Shown here piece by piece: positions 5,681-6,926 of a stretch of DNA of 6,926 bases (the first letter of the stretch is position 1; each line of letters starts with the position of its first letter). The position numbers were made by a program, and so were the translations under genes. This stretch comes from Desulfuromusa sp. (GTDB lineage Bacteria > Desulfobacterota > Desulfuromonadia > Desulfuromonadales > Geopsychrobacteraceae): the NCBI GenBank assembly GCA_029933365.1, contig JAOZOH010000137.1, positions 1 through 6,926 of the forward strand, written 5' to 3'. The notes under the pieces were generated by a model. It made no database searches. It saw only the letters and a program-made list of their open reading frames with translations, and was not told the origin of the DNA.

Positions 5681-6526
5681 ATGAAGAACTTTCTTGATCC
5701 AGAAGAACTGGCGACTTCCCTCGTCGCCTGGGGGGAGGCCAAGGTGCGGCGCTCATCGCTGCAGCTGCTGGTTCTCGGTTTTTTGGCCGGAGCTTATATT
5801 GGTTTTGCAGCACATCTGGCGACTGTTGTTGGTACCGGGGATTTTTCCTGGATTGGCATGAAGAAGTTTATGGTTGGCTCTGTTTTCAGTGTTGGACTAA
5901 TGCTGGTCATTATCCCCGGATCTGAACTCTGGACGGGTAACACCATGATGACCGCAGCTTTTCTGGAAAAGAAAATTTCTTTTACACAGGTGATGCGTAA
6001 CTGGTTCTGGGTCTATCTGGGTAATCTGTTGGGGTCGGTGTTTCTTGCCTGGATGATTGTCAGCCAGACAGGAATCATGGATGGGGTATTTGGCGGCACC
6101 GCTTTGCAGATTGCGTCGGCAAAGGTCAGTCAGGAGTTCGCTGAACATTCCCATAACAGCGCCTATTTTTTTCGTGCGGTAGGGTGTAACTGGCTGGTGT
6201 GTCTGGCAGTTTTGCAGGCAATGGCGGCAAAGGATATCGGTGGCAAGGTGCTTGGCATATTTTTCCCTATCATGGCTTTTGTCGCGTCTGGCTTTGAACA
6301 CGTTGTTGCTAATATGTACTTTATCCCAGCGGGAATTTTTGCCAAAAAATTACCGGGCGCGTGTTCAGCATCCGGGCTTGATCCTGCCGTTATTGATCAG
6401 CTGGGCTGGGGTTCCATGTGGCAGAGCAATCTGATTACTGTTACTCTGGGTAATTTTGTTGGCGGGGGACTCTTTGTTGGGGTTGTTTACTGGTGGCTTT
6501 ATGTGCGGGGGAAAACGGTTCACTAG
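5681..6526 (+). CDS. Formate/nitrite transporter family channel (FocA/FdhC-like)
   Basis: A 281-residue inner-membrane protein of normal FNT length with six hydrophobic segments (about 28-50, 64-86, 108-129, 163-182, 188-210 and 250-275). Signatures are FLAGAYIGFAAHL (34-46), SELWTGNTMM (81-90) and FVASGFEHVVANMYFIPAGI (200-219). T85 and H207 correspond to the central-pore threonine and histidine of E. coli FocA (T91, H209), and F200 to a constriction phenylalanine. FNT proteins are pentameric channels for small monovalent anions: formate, nitrite or hydrosulfide. Sequence alone does not settle the substrate. Formate is favoured by the likely anaerobic host and by the neighbouring Tat-exported protein, which might be a formate-oxidising enzyme, but that is speculative. 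ATG 5681 is preceded by GAGG at 5668-5671. The gene starts 72 bases after the AT-rich gene, with no obvious promoter between them. Confidence 0.87.
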   Translation: MKNFLDPEELATSLVAWGEAKVRRSSLQLLVLGFLAGAYIGFAAHLATVVGTGDFSWIGMKKFMVGSVFSVGLMLVIIPGSELWTGNTMMTAAFLEKKISFTQVMRNWFWVYLGNLLGSVFLAWMIVSQTGIMDGVFGGTALQIASAKVSQEFAEHSHNSAYFFRAVGCNWLVCLAVLQAMAAKDIGGKVLGIFFPIMAFVASGFEHVVANMYFIPAGIFAKKLPGACSASGLDPAVIDQLGWGSMWQSNLITVTLGNFVGGGLFVGVVYWWLYVRGKTVH

Positions 6527-6638
6527 GGCTCAAAAACGCACAAAGTTATCCGTTTTCTTACCCTTTCTCTTTGTAGAATAAGATGGTCAATATCTGGGTG
6601 TGCCACAGCATCAATATATCTCTAAGTCGATCCTCTCC

Positions 6639-6668
6639 TTTTACTGTGCGGACTTCCGCACAGTAAAA
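6639..6668. promoter_or_regulatory. Perfect 30-bp dyad, possible enhancer or hairpin
   Basis: Arms TTTTACTGTGCGGA and TCCGCACAGTAAAA are exact complements around a central CT. As RNA it would fold to a 13-bp stem with the four-base loop ACUU. The U-run is on the 5' side and the A-run on the 3' side on both strands, the opposite of an intrinsic terminator. Its centre lies about 136 bases upstream of the GC of the sigma-54 promoter at 6776-6791, a usual distance for an activator-binding site. I favour a DNA-binding site for a sigma-54 activator; a processing or stabilising hairpin at the end of the transporter mRNA is the alternative. Confidence 0.6.
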
Positions 6669-6775
6669 ACAGCCTATTCTGGAAAACCGCTCAAATGCTA
6701 AACTCCAGCTACTCATCAACAATAGAACACCGTTAGATTACAGTACATTGCACTCGTTTTAAAAATGTCTTCGTT

Positions 6776-6791
6776 TGGCATATGCTTTGCT
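6776..6791 (+). promoter_or_regulatory. Sigma-54 (-24/-12) promoter of the Tat-signal gene
   Basis: TGGCAT-ATGCT-TTGCT matches the RpoN consensus TGGCAC-N5-TTGCW at all but one position. It has the obligatory 10 bases between GG (6777-6778) and GC (6789-6790). Transcription should start near 6802, giving a leader of about 46 bases with AGGAGG before ATG 6848. Promoters of this class need an ATP-dependent activator bound upstream. Confidence 0.72.
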
Positions 6792-6847
6792 ACTCATACT
6801 ATAGCCGAGATATTTGAATAGAACGACTTTTTAACAGGAGGTAACAA

Positions 6848-6926
6848 ATGAAAGATTTACAGAGAAGAAATTTTATTAAAGGTGCTGCTGTTTTGTCAGG
6901 GGCAGCAATCTGCGGAGTTGCAACTG
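6848..6926 (+). CDS. Tat-exported protein, N-terminal signal only (cut by window edge)
   Basis: Only 26 codons are inside the window. They encode a twin-arginine signal: QRRNFIKGAA, then a moderately hydrophobic stretch (VLSGAAICGVAT). RRNFIK fits the (S/T)RRxFLK pattern, so the protein is probably folded in the cytoplasm, often with a cofactor, and exported by Tat. Mature sequence is missing and the enzyme cannot be named; a molybdopterin oxidoreductase such as formate dehydrogenase, a hydrogenase small subunit or another redox protein are all possible. The start is firm: AGGAGG (6836-6841) ends six bases before ATG 6848. It is under the apparent sigma-54 promoter at 6776-6791. Confidence 0.85.
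   Translation, partial: MKDLQRRNFIKGAAVLSGAAICGVAT

Larger units (their letters stand above)
6527..6847. other. 321-base intergenic control region
   Basis: No convincing gene is present on either strand. From left to right it holds: a weak AT-rich hairpin just after the transporter stop (AAAACG 6533-6538 with CGTTTT 6551-6556, 12-base loop), which might act as a poor terminator; a small dyad TGTGCCACA (6599-6607); a perfect 30-bp dyad (6639-6668); a sigma-54 promoter (6776-6791); and the Shine-Dalgarno AGGAGG (6836-6841) of the last gene. Nothing is recognisable in 6669-6775, the spacer between dyad and promoter. Confidence 0.6.

Noticed and set aside
6533..6556. Hairpin AAAACG/CGTTTT just after the transporter stop as terminator
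   Set aside because: Only six base pairs, AT-rich, with a 12-base loop. It is too weak to list as a terminator and is mentioned only in the intergenic entry.
6639..6668. Intrinsic terminator for the transporter gene
   Set aside because: The stem is excellent, but neither strand has a U-tract after it; both have U before and A after the stem.
6899..6916. Possible lipobox (GAAIC) in the Tat signal
   Set aside because: Position -1 before the cysteine is isoleucine rather than Gly, Ala or Ser, so lipoprotein processing is not supported.

Overview
The window comes from a Gram-negative bacterium, probably an anaerobic member of the Desulfuromonadales/Geobacterales type. That placement is an inference from gene content: a phosphate regulon of the order phoU-phoB-phoR, a short lysine 2,3-aminomutase-like enzyme, a formate/nitrite channel, and a -24/-12 (sigma-54) promoter in front of a Tat-exported protein. 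No single gene proves the taxonomy. Most of the DNA is close to 50-55 % G+C in the stretches I counted. One gene (5051-5608) is clearly AT-richer.

Region 1 (1-2600) is the end of a phosphate-sensing locus. It holds the last 25 codons of phoU, then a phoB-type response regulator and a phoR-type membrane histidine kinase that overlap by one base. PhoU normally links the Pst phosphate transporter to PhoR, and PhoR controls phosphorylation of PhoB. The pst transporter genes are presumably just upstream of the window.

Region 2 (2601-5008) starts with 189 non-coding bases. These carry repeated and inverted copies of GCAAGCT and a sigma-70-like promoter. A tight four-gene operon follows: slyX, a membrane-anchored rhodanese, a MauE/DoxX-like membrane protein and a KamA-family radical SAM enzyme. 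Every junction overlaps (by 8, 4 and 1 bases). By the positive-inside rule, the rhodanese cysteines and the CGC motif of the MauE-like protein fall on the same, periplasmic side. This combination is the best candidate here for an uncharacterised functional module.

Region 3 (5009-6926) holds an isolated AT-rich gene of the pRiA4b ORF-3 family, then a six-helix formate/nitrite transporter. A 321-base intergenic region follows, with a perfect 30-bp dyad and a sigma-54 promoter about 140 bp downstream of it. Last is the start of a Tat-signal protein that runs off the right edge. The dyad and promoter together look like an activator-dependent control region for the last gene.
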